Shown here piece by piece: positions 39,285-51,571 of a stretch of 64,000 nt of DNA (position 1 is the first letter of the stretch; every line of letters begins with the position of its first letter). Position numbers and translations under genes: made by a program. Below the pieces are notes generated by a model. The model had not been told where the DNA came from, did no database searches, and saw only the letters and a list, made by a program, of their open reading frames with translations. This DNA comes from Buttiauxella warmboldiae (GTDB taxonomy: Bacteria > Pseudomonadota > Gammaproteobacteria > Enterobacterales > Enterobacteriaceae): the NCBI RefSeq assembly GCF_003818135.1, contig NZ_RPOH01000004.1:21230-85229 (forward strand). The letters are read 5' to 3'.

Positions 39285-40595
39285 ATGTTGCAACTTGAAC
39301 TGGCAGTACACGAACTGGCTCCACGCATGCAGCACTGGCGACGTGATTTTCACCATTTTGCCGAGTCCGGCTGGCTGGAGTTTCGCACCGCCACCCTCGT
39401 TGCCGACACGCTGCATCAATTAGGTTATCAGCTGGCGTTAGGACGCGAGGTGGTGGATGACGCGGCGCGTATGGGGTTGCCATCACCGGAAGTTCTGGCA
39501 TGTGAGGAGCAACGTGCGCTGGATCAAGGTGCACTGCCGCAGTGGCTCAGCCATTTTTCCGGTGGGTTTACCGGTATTGTCGCCACGCTGGAAACCGGTC
39601 GTCCCGGCCCGACTATCGCGTTTCGCGTGGATATGGACGCGCTGGATTTAGGCGAAATGCAGCAACACACGCACCGACCGTTTGCTGAAGGCTTTGCTTC
39701 CTGCAATGCCGGAATGATGCACGCCTGCGGGCACGATGGGCATACGGCTATTGGGCTTGGCCTTGCTTGCGTTCTGCAACAATTTACCGACCAGTTAAAC
39801 GGTACTATCAAACTTATTTTCCAGCCAGCGGAAGAAGGAACTCGCGGCGCGCGCGCTATGGTGGCAGCGGGTGCGCTGGATAATATCGACTATTTCACCG
39901 CAATACATATCGGCACCGGCATTCCAATCGGTGCCGTGGTATGCGGCAACGATAACTTTATGGCGACCACCAAATTTGACGTGCAGTTTACCGGCATCGC
40001 GGCACACGCCGGTGGCAAGCCGGAAGAAGGCCGTAACGCCCTGCTCGCCGCGGCCCAAACTGCGCTGGCTTTACATAGTATTGCTCCTCACAGCCATGGA
40101 GCATCCCGCATTAACGTCGGCGTTTTGCAGGCGGGCAGCGGGCGTAATGTCGTACCTGCACAGGCGTTATTAAAAGTAGAGACTCGCGGCGAAACTAGCG
40201 AAATCAACGACTACGTGTTTGACCGGGCGCAGGAAATTATTCGCGGCACGGCGACGATGTATGGCATTGAAGCGGAAGTGAAGCTGATGGGGGCGGCAAC
40301 CAATAGCGTGCCGTCGCCTGAATGGGTCGCCTTTATTCACCAGCAGGCAAGTACTGTGAGTGGCGTCACCCACGTTGTGGATACCGTCAAAGGTGCAGCC
40401 GGTTCAGAAGATGCCACGTTAATGATGGCACGGGTACAGGAACAAGGCGGCAAGGCTTCTTATATGGTTTTCGGCACTGAATTAAGCGCCGGACACCATA
40501 ACGAGAAGTTTGATTTTGATGAAAAGGTGATGGAAATTGCCGTTAGCACCATGGCGCGCCTTGTTGTTAATTTTCCATGGCAACGAGGTGTGTGA
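39285..40595 (+). CDS. abgA: AbgA, p-aminobenzoyl-glutamate hydrolase subunit A
   Basis: 436 residues, the same as E. coli AbgA, a member of the M20D metallopeptidase family. Metal-binding residues are seen in CGHDGHTA, QPAEEGTRGARAM and the closing GHHNEKFDFDE. With AbgB it cleaves p-aminobenzoyl-glutamate, a folate breakdown product, to p-aminobenzoate and glutamate. AGAGGAAGG precedes the ATG. The stop overlaps the abgB start by one base (TGATG). Confidence 0.95.
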   Translation: MLQLELAVHELAPRMQHWRRDFHHFAESGWLEFRTATLVADTLHQLGYQLALGREVVDDAARMGLPSPEVLACEEQRALDQGALPQWLSHFSGGFTGIVATLETGRPGPTIAFRVDMDALDLGEMQQHTHRPFAEGFASCNAGMMHACGHDGHTAIGLGLACVLQQFTDQLNGTIKLIFQPAEEGTRGARAMVAAGALDNIDYFTAIHIGTGIPIGAVVCGNDNFMATTKFDVQFTGIAAHAGGKPEEGRNALLAAAQTALALHSIAPHSHGASRINVGVLQAGSGRNVVPAQALLKVETRGETSEINDYVFDRAQEIIRGTATMYGIEAEVKLMGAATNSVPSPEWVAFIHQQASTVSGVTHVVDTVKGAAGSEDATLMMARVQEQGGKASYMVFGTELSAGHHNEKFDFDEKVMEIAVSTMARLVVNFPWQRGV

Positions 40596-42040
40596 TGACG
40601 ACAATCTACCAGTTTGTGGATGATGAAATCGAAGCCAAACGCGGCGAATTTACCGCTATAGCTGATGATATTTGGGATCACCCAGAAACGCGTTTTGAAG
40701 AGCACTGGTCAGCTGAACGTCTGGCCTGCGCGTTGGAAGCGGAAGGATTTAGCGTCGAACGCAATGCTGGCAATATCGAAACCGCTTTTGTGGCAAGTTT
40801 TGGTTCAGGTCATCCGGTCATCGCCCTGTTGGGAGAATACGATGCCCTTGCCGGGTTGAACCAGTGCTCAGGTGAAGCTTCGCCTGAGCCGCTGGTTAAA
40901 AACGCGAACGGTCACGGTTGCGGCCATAATTTACTTGGAACAGCGGCTTTTGCCGGTGCCGTCGCGGTGAAGAACTGGCTTGAGCAACACGCAGTGCAAG
41001 GCACTGTGCGCTTCTACGGTTGCCCGGGTGAAGAAGGCGGTTCAGGAAAAACATTTATGGTGCGCGAGGGGCTGTTTGACGATGTGGATGCCGCCGTAAC
41101 TTGGCACCCGGAAGCCTATGCTGGCATGTTCAGCACCCGCTCGCTGGCCAATATTCAGGTGGCGTATCGTTTCCACGGCGTTGCGGCCCATGCCGCAAAT
41201 TCACCTCATCTGGGACGCAGCGCATTAGATGCGGTGACGCTAATGACCACCGGCACCAATTTTCTCAACGAACATATTATTGAGAAAGCCCGCGTGCATT
41301 ATGCCATCACCAATGGAGGCGGTATTTCACCCAATGTGGTGCAGGCTCAGGCTGAAGTACTCTATTTGATTCGCGCGCCGGAAATGGCGCAGGCGCAGCA
41401 TATTTATGAACGTATTAATAAAGTCGCCGAAGGCGCGGCATTGATGACCGAAACCACGGTAAACACGCGCTTTGAGAAAGCCTGTTCCAGTTATCTGCCA
41501 AACCGCCAGCTAGAAAACGTCATGTATGAAGCTATGGAAGCGCTGGAGCTGCCACAATGGAACGAAGAAGAACTAACCTTCGCGAAAAAAATACGTGCCA
41601 CGCTGAGCGAAAGCGATCTGCAAAACAGCTTAAATAATATCGCTAACACCGCCAATGATGAAGGCAAAGCGTTTGCACGTCGCCACCGAGCTACGCTGTT
41701 GATAAACGAAATCGCGCCTTATGCCGCTAATGACAACATCCTTCCTGGTTCAACAGATGTTGGAGATGTCAGTTGGAAGGTGCCGGTCGCCCAATGCTTT
41801 AGTCCATGCTTTACCGTTGGCACCCCACTGCACACCTGGCAGTTGGTGAGCCAGGGACGTACATCCATCGCCCATAAAGGAATGTTATATGCAGGCAAAG
41901 TGATGGCGGCTACCGCACTGCAATTATTCATCAACCCTGAAACTCTGAAAGCCTGCCAAAGTGAGTTGCACGCACAACTTGCCGAGCGCCCGTATCAGTG
42001 TCCGATCCCCAAGAACGTGACGCCGTCACTTTTAAGATGA
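40595..42040 (+). CDS. abgB: AbgB, p-aminobenzoyl-glutamate hydrolase subunit B
   Basis: 481 residues from ATG 40595, exactly the length of E. coli AbgB; the frame is open six codons earlier inside abgA. The M20D metal site is in HGCGHNLLGTAA and GCPGEEGGSGKTFMV, and HAANSPHLGRSALDAV belongs to the lid domain. It forms the heterodimer with AbgA. GAGG is six bases upstream, in the end of abgA. Confidence 0.95.
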   Translation: MTTIYQFVDDEIEAKRGEFTAIADDIWDHPETRFEEHWSAERLACALEAEGFSVERNAGNIETAFVASFGSGHPVIALLGEYDALAGLNQCSGEASPEPLVKNANGHGCGHNLLGTAAFAGAVAVKNWLEQHAVQGTVRFYGCPGEEGGSGKTFMVREGLFDDVDAAVTWHPEAYAGMFSTRSLANIQVAYRFHGVAAHAANSPHLGRSALDAVTLMTTGTNFLNEHIIEKARVHYAITNGGGISPNVVQAQAEVLYLIRAPEMAQAQHIYERINKVAEGAALMTETTVNTRFEKACSSYLPNRQLENVMYEAMEALELPQWNEEELTFAKKIRATLSESDLQNSLNNIANTANDEGKAFARRHRATLLINEIAPYAANDNILPGSTDVGDVSWKVPVAQCFSPCFTVGTPLHTWQLVSQGRTSIAHKGMLYAGKVMAATALQLFINPETLKACQSELHAQLAERPYQCPIPKNVTPSLLR

Positions 42041-42081
42041 TCGAATAAAAACGCAACATCACAACAGATAGAGGCCTGTCT

Positions 42082-43608
42082 ATGAGTCTTTCATCCTTAC
42101 CGACCCCTTCCGGCTCTGGCAAGCTGTACGGACTGGTAGAAAAAATTGGTAACAAAGTGCCCCATCCTTTTTTGCTGTTCGTGTATTTGATTGTTGTTTT
42201 GTCCGTGAGCACCGCCGTGTTTTCTGCGTTTAACGTCAGCGTTCGTAACCCTGCGGACGGCAGCCTGGTGCAGGTCAAAAATCTGCTGAGCGCAGAAGGA
42301 GTACACTGGTTTTTGCCTAACGTAATTAAAAACTTCAGCGGATTCGCACCATTAGGGGCCATTCTGGCCCTGGTTTTAGGTGCAGGTCTGGCCGAGCGTG
42401 TTGGGCTGTTACCGAGTTTGATGGTGAAGATGGCCTCACATGTGAGTGCGCGCTATGCCAGCTATATGGTGCTGTTTATCGCTTTCTTTAGCCATATTTC
42501 GTCTGACGCAGCGTTGGTCATCATGCCGCCGATGGGCGCGTTGATCTTCCTGGCCCTGGGTCGCCATCCGATAGCAGGTTTACTGGCAGCGATTGCCGGT
42601 GTTGGCTGCGGTTTTACGGCGAATTTACTGATTGTGACAACCGATGTGTTGCTTTCGGGGATCAGTACCGAAGCGGCACATACCATCGACCCGCTGATGC
42701 ACGTTAGCGTGATTGATAACTGGTACTTTATGGCGACTTCTGTGATTGTGCTGTCGATTGTTGGCGGGCTGATTACCGATAAAATCGTCGAGCCGCGACT
42801 GGGTACCTGGCAAGGCGAGAACAAAGAAAAGCTGCAACAGCTTGATGATGTTCAGCGCTTTGGTTTGCGTGTTACCGGCATTGTGTCGCTGCTGTTTATT
42901 GCGGTTATCGCTTTGCTGCTGGTGCCAGAAAACGGCTTACTGCGTGACCCGGTAAAAGGCACGATTATTCCGTCGCCATTCATTAGCGGAATTGTACCGC
43001 TGATTATTCTGTTCTTCTTCGTCATCTCCTTGGCCTATGGCATCGCCACAAAGAAAATACGCAGGCAGGCCGATTTGCCACAACTGATGATTGAACCGAT
43101 GAAGGAAATGGCCGGTTTTATCGTGATGGTGTTCCCGTTGGCGCAATTTGTGGCGATGTTCAACTGGAGCAATATGGGCAAGTTTATGGCCGTCGGGCTT
43201 ACCGATATGCTGGAAGCTTCCGGGCTGAACGGCATCCCCGCGTTCCTGGGTCTGGCATTACTTTCGTCGTTCCTGTGTATGTTTATTGCCAGCGGCTCGG
43301 CCATCTGGTCGATTCTGGCGCCCATCTTTGTACCAATGTTTATGCTGCTGGGTTTCCACCCGGCCTTCGCACAAATCTTATTCCGCGTGGCGGATTCCTC
43401 GGTTATTCCACTGGCCCCGGTTTCACCTTTTATTCCTCTGTTTTTAGGCTTCCTACAGCGCTATAAACCTGATGCCAAATTGGGGACATATTACTCTTTA
43501 GTATTACCTTACCCCCTCATCTTTTTGGGTGTCTGGTTGCTGCTACTGGTGGCGTGGTATCTTGTTGGCCTGCCTATAGGGCCGGGAGTTTACCCGAGTC
43601 TCAATTAA
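42082..43608 (+). CDS. abgT: AbgT, p-aminobenzoyl-glutamate transporter
   Basis: 508 residues, the same as E. coli AbgT, an inner-membrane protein of the AbgT family with about nine to eleven hydrophobic segments and two hairpins. Typical segments are HPFLLFVYLIVVLSV, FAPLGAILALVLGAGLAERVGLL, SHISSDAALVIMPPMGALIF and APVSPFIPLFLGFLQRY. It imports p-aminobenzoyl-glutamate for AbgAB; some relatives act as sulphonamide efflux pumps. Third gene of abgABT; ogt starts 12 bases after it and is probably co-transcribed. Confidence 0.95.
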   Translation: MSLSSLPTPSGSGKLYGLVEKIGNKVPHPFLLFVYLIVVLSVSTAVFSAFNVSVRNPADGSLVQVKNLLSAEGVHWFLPNVIKNFSGFAPLGAILALVLGAGLAERVGLLPSLMVKMASHVSARYASYMVLFIAFFSHISSDAALVIMPPMGALIFLALGRHPIAGLLAAIAGVGCGFTANLLIVTTDVLLSGISTEAAHTIDPLMHVSVIDNWYFMATSVIVLSIVGGLITDKIVEPRLGTWQGENKEKLQQLDDVQRFGLRVTGIVSLLFIAVIALLLVPENGLLRDPVKGTIIPSPFISGIVPLIILFFFVISLAYGIATKKIRRQADLPQLMIEPMKEMAGFIVMVFPLAQFVAMFNWSNMGKFMAVGLTDMLEASGLNGIPAFLGLALLSSFLCMFIASGSAIWSILAPIFVPMFMLLGFHPAFAQILFRVADSSVIPLAPVSPFIPLFLGFLQRYKPDAKLGTYYSLVLPYPLIFLGVWLLLLVAWYLVGLPIGPGVYPSLN

Positions 43609-43620
43609 CCGGAGCGAGAA

Positions 43621-44136
43621 ATGCTGACACTGCTGGAAGACAAAATTATTACGCCACTAGGCCCGTTATGGGTGATTTGCGACGAGCAGTACAGCTTGCG
43701 CGCGGTGGAGTGGGAAGAACATAGCGACAGAATGGAGCAGTTGCTTGGTCTTCATTATGGCGTCAGCGGCTATCAGCGCGTGGCTTGCGAAAATCCTGAC
43801 GGGTTAAGTGACAAGCTACACGATTATTTTGACGGTGATCTGGCGGTGATTGAAACACTGCCCACCGCCACGGCGGGAACCGCATTCCAGCGCGAAGTCT
43901 GGCAAACCCTGCGCACCATTCCATGTGGCCAGGTGATGCATTACGGACAGCTAGCGGAACAGCTTGGCAGATCGGGGGCCGCGCGTGCGGTGGGAGCAGC
44001 GAATGGTTCAAACCCGGTAAGTATTGTGGTGCCGTGCCATCGAGTGATTGGCCGTAACGGCACCATGACGGGCTATGCCGGTGGCGTGAGCCGCAAAGAG
44101 TGGTTGCTACGTCATGAAGGATATTTATTGCTGTAG
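43621..44136 (+). CDS. ogt: Ogt, O6-alkylguanine-DNA alkyltransferase
   Basis: 171 residues, equal to E. coli Ogt. The suicide cysteine is Cys139 in [10 protein letters not shown], with the helix-turn-helix region [25 protein letters not shown] and the closing [14 protein letters not shown]. It transfers alkyl groups from O6-guanine or O4-thymine in DNA to itself. The 12-base distance from abgT suggests read-through from the abg operon, as well as any own promoter. Confidence 0.97.
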   Translation: MLTLLEDKIITPLGPLWVICDEQYSLRAVEWEEHSDRMEQLLGLHYGVSGYQRVACENPDGLSDKLHDYFDGDLAVIETLPTATAGTAFQREVWQTLRTIPCGQVMHYGQLAEQLGRSGAARAVGAANGSNPVSIVVPCHRVIGRNGTMTGYAGGVSRKEWLLRHEGYLLL

Positions 44137-44301
44137 CGCAGCGGGCACAGAGCATCGTTCTTTATTTGCGCGGAAATAATGTCCATAAAGATACAGCCCC
44201 ATTAATTTCAATAGGATAGCTCTATAACCCCTGGCTTATTGCCTGTTATATTCTGAATGCGCTTTCATCATACTTACGTGCTCAAGAAAAAGATGTTAAA
44301 A

Positions 44302-44315
44302 TTGACCAATATCAA
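44302..44315. promoter_or_regulatory. FNR box upstream of fnr (autoregulation)
   Basis: TTGACCAATATCAA fits TTGAT-N4-ATCAA with one mismatch. It is 20 bases before the fnr ATG and would allow FNR to repress its own gene, as known in E. coli. Confidence 0.75.
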
Positions 44316-44334
44316 TAACGGCCCGAGCATATCT

Positions 44335-45087
44335 ATGATCCCTGAAAAGCGAATTATTCGACGCATTCAGTCTGGCGGTTGTGCTATCCATTGCCAGGAT
44401 TGCAGCATCAGCCAATTATGCATCCCCTTCACGCTTAATGAACATGAGCTTGATCAGCTTGATAATATCATCGAGCGGAAGAAGCCTATTCAGAAGGGGC
44501 AAACCCTGTTTAAGGCTGGTGATGAACTGAAGTCGCTGTACGCTATCCGTTCAGGGACCATCAAGAGCTACACCATTACTGAACAGGGTGACGAGCAGAT
44601 TACCGGCTTCCATCTGGCAGGCGATCTGGTGGGCTTTGACGCCATTGGCACCGGGATGCACCCAAGTTTTGCCCAGGCGCTGGAAACCTCAATGGTCTGC
44701 GAAATTCCATTCGAAACCCTTGACGATCTCTCCGGTAAAATGCCCAATCTGCGTCAGCAGATGATGCGTTTGATGAGCGGCGAAATTAAGGGCGACCAGG
44801 ATATGATTCTGCTGCTTTCCAAAAAGAATGCGGAAGAGCGCCTGGCCGCGTTTATTTACAACCTCTCCCGTCGCTTTGCCCAGCGCGGTTTCTCCCCGCG
44901 CGAGTTCCGTCTGACCATGACGCGTGGCGATATCGGCAACTACCTGGGCCTGACGGTAGAAACCATCAGCCGTCTGCTTGGCCGTTTCCAGAAAAGCGGC
45001 ATGCTGGCGGTAAAAGGAAAGTACATTACTATCGAAAATGTCGATATTCTTGCACAGCTCGCAGGCCAATCGCGTAACGTTGCCTGA
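44335..45087 (+). CDS. fnr: FNR, oxygen-sensing global regulator
   Basis: 250 residues from ATG 44335, the same length and start ([16 protein letters not shown]) as E. coli FNR; the frame is open 26 codons upstream through the FNR box and that part is not coding. The [4Fe-4S] cysteines are Cys20, Cys23 and Cys29 ([11 protein letters not shown]) plus Cys122 (SMVCEI). The CRP-like effector domain is followed by a helix-turn-helix with the recognition helix [13 protein letters not shown], carrying the E-x-x-S-R contacts. It switches on anaerobic and switches off aerobic genes. Followed by uspE, as in E. coli. Confidence 0.98.
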   Translation: MIPEKRIIRRIQSGGCAIHCQDCSISQLCIPFTLNEHELDQLDNIIERKKPIQKGQTLFKAGDELKSLYAIRSGTIKSYTITEQGDEQITGFHLAGDLVGFDAIGTGMHPSFAQALETSMVCEIPFETLDDLSGKMPNLRQQMMRLMSGEIKGDQDMILLLSKKNAEERLAAFIYNLSRRFAQRGFSPREFRLTMTRGDIGNYLGLTVETISRLLGRFQKSGMLAVKGKYITIENVDILAQLAGQSRNVA

Positions 45088-45223
45088 TGACGCGCCACCT
45101 TTGTCGGATCGCTAAATTTTCCCGATTTATTGATCCGGCAAGGTCTTATCACCTGTTTCATTCCTCACATATAGGTTAATCTTACTTAACAGACTGTGGT
45201 TAAGCAGTTGTAAGGAGACCTGT

Positions 45224-46174
45224 ATGGCAAAATATCAAAACATGCTAGTCGCAATCGATCCTAATCAGGACGATCAGCCCGCCCTGCGACGCGCGGTTTA
45301 TTTGCATCAACGGATTGGTGGCAGGATCAAAGCCTTTCTGCCTATCTACGATTTTTCCTACGAAATGACCACCCTTCTGTCACCTGACGAACGCACCGCT
45401 ATGCGCAAAGGCGTGATTAGCCAGCGCGCGGCCTGGATTAAAGAACAAGCCCAGTACTACATCGACTCAGGGGTGCCGATTGAAATAAAAGTGGTTTGGC
45501 ATAACCGCCCGTTCGAGGCAATTATTCAGGAAGTGATCGGTGGCGGGCACGATTTAGTGCTCAAAATGACCCATCAACATGACAAACTGGAAGCGGTGAT
45601 ATTCACCCCAACCGACTGGCACCTGCTGCGTAAATGTCCGTGTCCGGTGTGGATGGTTAACGAAAAACCGTGGCCTGAAGGCGGCCGAGCCCTGGTTGCC
45701 GTAAACCTGGCAAGTGAAGAACAATACCATAACGCGCTCAATGAAAAGCTGGTTAAAGAGACGATCCGCTTAGCCGAAGACGTTAACCACACCGAAGTCC
45801 ACCTTGTCGGTGCCTATCCGGTTACGCCGATTAATATCGCCATCGAACTGCCAGATTTTGATCCGAGCGTGTATAACGATGCGATTCGCGGCCAGCATTT
45901 AGTGGCGATGAAGGCATTGCGCCAGAAGTTTGGCATCGATGAAAAAATGACTCACGTCGAGAAAGGATTGCCCGAAGAGGTGATTCCCGATCTGGCTGAA
46001 CATTTACAGGCCGGGATCGTGGTGCTCGGCACCATAGGCCGCACCGGGCTTTCCGCCGCGTTCCTCGGCAATACCGCCGAACAGGTTATCGATCATCTGC
46101 GCTGCGATTTACTGGTTATCAAACCTGATGATTACCAGACGCCGGTCGAGTTGGACGACGACGAAGACGATTAG
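45224..46174 (+). CDS. uspE: UspE, tandem universal stress protein
   Basis: 316 residues, the same as E. coli UspE (YdaA). It contains two universal-stress-protein domains (about 1-155 and 156-310): the first starts [21 protein letters not shown], the second ends with [36 protein letters not shown]. The second copy has the GxxGRxG..GN(S/T)AE nucleotide-type motif. UspE is a cytoplasmic protein linked to oxidative stress, motility and aggregation. AAGGAG precedes the start. Confidence 0.96.
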   Translation: MAKYQNMLVAIDPNQDDQPALRRAVYLHQRIGGRIKAFLPIYDFSYEMTTLLSPDERTAMRKGVISQRAAWIKEQAQYYIDSGVPIEIKVVWHNRPFEAIIQEVIGGGHDLVLKMTHQHDKLEAVIFTPTDWHLLRKCPCPVWMVNEKPWPEGGRALVAVNLASEEQYHNALNEKLVKETIRLAEDVNHTEVHLVGAYPVTPINIAIELPDFDPSVYNDAIRGQHLVAMKALRQKFGIDEKMTHVEKGLPEEVIPDLAEHLQAGIVVLGTIGRTGLSAAFLGNTAEQVIDHLRCDLLVIKPDDYQTPVELDDDEDD

Positions 46175-46189
46175 CCGCTCTGATACCAT

Positions 46190-46220
46190 AAAAAATCCGT
46201 CCACCGTGACGGATTTTTTT
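46190..46220 (+). terminator. Intrinsic terminator after uspE
   Basis: AAAAAATCCGTC (46190-46201) and GACGGATTTTTT (46208-46219) form a 12-bp stem with a 6-base loop ending in a run of seven T. It begins 15 bases after the uspE stop and may act in both directions. Confidence 0.9.
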
Positions 46221-46241
46221 ATGGGCGCTTTTTCTGATAAA

Positions 46242-46267
46242 CAAAACCGCCCCGAAAGGCGGTTTTG
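46242..46267 (-). terminator. Intrinsic terminator after pntB
   Basis: On the minus strand CAAAACCGCC, loop TTTCGG, GGCGGTTTTG; plus-strand arms 46242-46251 and 46258-46267. It lies 26 bases after the pntB stop. Confidence 0.8.
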
Positions 46268-46293
46268 AGAGGCATCTCGCGCTACAGAAAAAA

Positions 46294-47685
<1,392 letters not shown>

Positions 47686-47692
47686 TTACCCC

Positions 47693-49243
<1,551 letters not shown>

Positions 49244-50021
49244 TTATGTTGATGGTTTGTCAGACATTGACTGGCCAGGATCATTCCGTTACCAGAGCAA
49301 TGAAAATATATCCGCCACAAGCTATTTATAACCTACTGAAAATAACGCCTGTGATCCAGATCAGGATCTTAGTATTTGTATCATTATGGTGAAAACTTAG
49401 CATTGAGGGGCTAAGACAGCTCTTTTCAACTAGTTTTACCTTACGATACCTGATAATACGCTTTATCAACGCGTCAACTCGCCATAGCGCACCGCGGCAA
49501 AATGCTTATTTAACATTACATTAACTGATTAAGTTGTAAGCTTTACCGCTTTTATCGGTCAAAAGGCTCTTTTAGTCAGCTGTAAATTTCCGTTAGCAAA
49601 AAGATCGGTATGCAATGCGCGCAGGCTAAAAAATGGCGCAGACAGGTGGGTATTTCAATATGATAACTCTTGCTAATCAAATTAATGCATTGAAATAATT
49701 ATTTATTTTCACCGCGTATTAGGTTACAGATAACCATTAACGATCTCTGGGCCCTGCTCTGCCCCTTTTGTCATAATCCTGGGGCGTATTGAGCGTTATG
49801 TTCTGGGGATGTGCGGACCTTCACTCAGATCCGGTACGGCGCTGACTATTTCCTGGAGAGTGGTTCCAGAAACAGCACCAGTAGCATCCATTTAAATTCT
49901 TGTAGCCATAGCGCACAAGTTGGCTTCCTATATTTCCAGACACCTTTTATCACTTAGGTTCGTTGCCGCAGCTATGCCCGTGGCGAACGCTCTCCCGGTG
50001 CTGCGCTTCATGTACAAAATC

Positions 50022-50049
50022 AAAAAAAAACCGCATCACGGGATGCGGT
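50022..50049 (-). terminator. Strong intrinsic terminator (minus strand)
   Basis: 8-bp stem ACCGCATC/GATGCGGT with a 4-base loop and nine T on the minus strand; the plus strand has no T-run after the stem. It must end a minus-strand transcript that starts within the pntA-ydgH gap or antisense to ydgH. Confidence 0.85.
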
Positions 50050-50141
50050 AAAAAATGTTGCATGAATCAGAATCGAAAATCTCAGAAGATTTTCTGACGA
50101 CTAATATCTTAATATTTAACAATAACGTCAAGTAGTAACCA
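50022..50141 (-). ncRNA. Candidate small RNA, pntA-ydgH gap
   Basis: The minus strand shows, in order: a -10 TATAAT at 50153-50148 (the -35, GGAATT, is poor); a hairpin GAAAATCT-TCTG-AGATTTTC at about 50095-50076; a U-rich single-stranded stretch CATTTTTT; and a strong intrinsic terminator, ACCGCATC-CCGT-GATGCGGT (50049-50030) followed by nine T. This gives an RNA of about 120 bases with the layout of Hfq-dependent small RNAs. I do not recognise it as RyhB, MicA, MicC, RybB, RprA, FnrS, ChiX or SdsR. No convincing gene upstream could own the terminator, apart from a weak 71-codon frame (50251-50036) that runs into the hairpin. Confidence 0.55.
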
Positions 50142-50147
50142 TATGTA

Positions 50148-50153
50148 ATTATA
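50148..50153 (-). promoter_or_regulatory. -10 element of the small-RNA candidate
   Basis: Perfect TATAAT on the minus strand, about 100 bases upstream of the terminator stem. The -35 is poor, so the promoter may need an activator. Confidence 0.4.
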
Positions 50154-50281
50154 CACTTTCGAATTAGTTTAATTCCTCTTTTCTGATTTGAAGGGCTTAT
50201 CATTAGATACGAATCAGGTCGGCCTTTTAAAGAGTAAGCCTGGTAATGCATAATCGGGTGCCATGTCTCTATTATGCCATT

Positions 50282-50304
50282 TTATCAATAACTTAACTTG
50301 ATAA
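50282..50304. repeat. Inverted repeat TTATCAA-N9-TTGATAA
   Basis: Perfect 7-bp arms (50282-50288 and 50298-50304) about 124 bases before the ydgH start. Likely a protein-binding site for the ydgH promoter or for the minus-strand transcript; the arms contain ATCAA and TTGAT, but in the outward order, so it is not an FNR box. Confidence 0.4.
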
Positions 50305-50427
50305 TGCAAGCCAAATCAATCAGTTGTAGATTAGCCCCTATTTCAATGCAATAATCGGCGGCTGACAGGTAACCCTCATAGAATGCGGTATTTGTATTCA
50401 TTTTGCGCAAGGCGAAGGATTATTTTT

Positions 50428-51372
50428 ATGAAGCTCAAGAACACCCTTCTGGCGTCAGCATTGATTTCCCTTACCACGCTGTCCGCTCAGGCGGCCACGG
50501 AACTGACTCCCGATCAAGCTGCTGCTGTGAAACCTTTTGATCGCATTACCATCACTGGCCGTTTTAACTCCATTGGCGACGCGGTGAATGCCGTTTCCAA
50601 ACGCGCCGATAAAATTGGTGCCACCTCTTTCTATGTCCAGGACACCAACGATACTGGCAGCAGCGGTAACTGGCGTGTCGTTGCCGATCTCTATCACGCA
50701 GACGCCCCGAAAGCGGAAAAAAACTCCAATCGCGTGATCAACGGTGTGATGGAGTTACCGAAAGACCAGGCCTATGCGCTTGAGCCATTTGATACCGTGA
50801 CGATTCAGGGTTTTTATCGCAGCCAGCCTGAAGTCAATGATGCGATTACCCGCGCCGCCAAAGAGAAAAGCGCAGATTCGTTCTATATCGTGCGCCAGAT
50901 TGATGCCAACGGCGGCGGCAACCAGCGTGTTACCGCTTTTATCTATAAAAAAGACGCCAAAAAACGTGTTCTGCAAAGCGCGGATGCCATCCCTGCAGAT
51001 TCAGAAGCGGGCAAAGCCGCACTGGCTGCAGGTGGCGCAGCAGCGGCCACCGTTGAGATCCCAGGCGTTGCGACCAGCAGTACCCCAACTACTGATGTGG
51101 GCCGTTTCTTCGAAACGCAGACCACTCAAGGCGGTCGTTACACCGTAACGCTGCCGGACGGTACAAAAATTCAGGAGCTGAACAAAGTGACTGCCGCACA
51201 GATGGTCCCATTTGATAGCGTGAAATTTACCGGTCACTACAGCAGCGGTACTGAAATTTCTTACCAGGTTGCTAAACGTGCAGCGAAGAAAGGGGCTAAA
51301 TACTACCACATCACCCGCCAATGGGATGAGCGTGGCGGGAACATGACTATTAGCGCTGACCTGTACAAATAA
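50428..51372 (+). CDS. ydgH: YdgH, periplasmic triple YhcN/BhsA-domain protein
   Basis: 314 residues from ATG 50428 (AAGGA about nine bases upstream), the same as E. coli YdgH; the frame opens 15 codons earlier without need. A Sec signal peptide MKLKNTLLASALISLTTLSAQA is followed by three DUF1471 (YhcN/BhsA/McbA) domains, each with a 'PFD..TI.G.F' opening: VKPFDRITITGRF, LEPFDTVTIQGFY and MVPFDSVKFTGHY. An Ala/Pro/Thr-rich linker lies before the third. The family is periplasmic and linked to stress and biofilm; the function of YdgH itself is unknown. Confidence 0.93.
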   Translation: MKLKNTLLASALISLTTLSAQAATELTPDQAAAVKPFDRITITGRFNSIGDAVNAVSKRADKIGATSFYVQDTNDTGSSGNWRVVADLYHADAPKAEKNSNRVINGVMELPKDQAYALEPFDTVTIQGFYRSQPEVNDAITRAAKEKSADSFYIVRQIDANGGGNQRVTAFIYKKDAKKRVLQSADAIPADSEAGKAALAAGGAAAATVEIPGVATSSTPTTDVGRFFETQTTQGGRYTVTLPDGTKIQELNKVTAAQMVPFDSVKFTGHYSSGTEISYQVAKRAAKKGAKYYHITRQWDERGGNMTISADLYK

Positions 51373-51399
51373 GCGCAGCATTACACAGTTTTGCCTGCT

Positions 51400-51427
51400 A
51401 AAAAGGGTGGCATCGCCGCCCTTTTTT
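51400..51427 (+). terminator. Intrinsic terminator after ydgH
   Basis: AAAAAGGGTGGC (51400-51411), loop ATC, GCCGCCCTTTTT (51415-51426) with one T-G wobble, followed by more T. It starts 28 bases after the ydgH stop. Confidence 0.85.
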
Positions 51428-51571
51428 TCTCTCTCTGGGCATTTTATGGCTCATGTCATTGCAAGCAACTCCCACACTCCGTAAAATCCCGCGCCTTAGA
51501 GTTACCCACCATTTTTATGCATAAAAGCATGATAGTTATTCTGGGTCTTATGTGAATTTAACGGGATTGCT

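Noticed and set aside
49357..49372. GATCC-N6-GGATC dyad upstream of pntA as an FNR, CRP or ArcA site
   Set aside because: It does not fit TTGAT-N4-ATCAA or TGTGA-N6-TCACA well enough. It is a clear dyad, but its binder cannot be named.
49775..49895. Short minus-strand frame in the pntA-ydgH gap encoding about 31 residues (start MDATGAVSG)
   Set aside because: No ribosome site and no recognised small protein; too short to support by eye.
50036..50251. 71-codon minus-strand frame running into the terminator at 50022-50049
   Set aside because: The frame ends inside the terminator stem, has no good ribosome site and starts upstream of the promoter candidate. A non-coding RNA explains the region better, though a small protein is not excluded.
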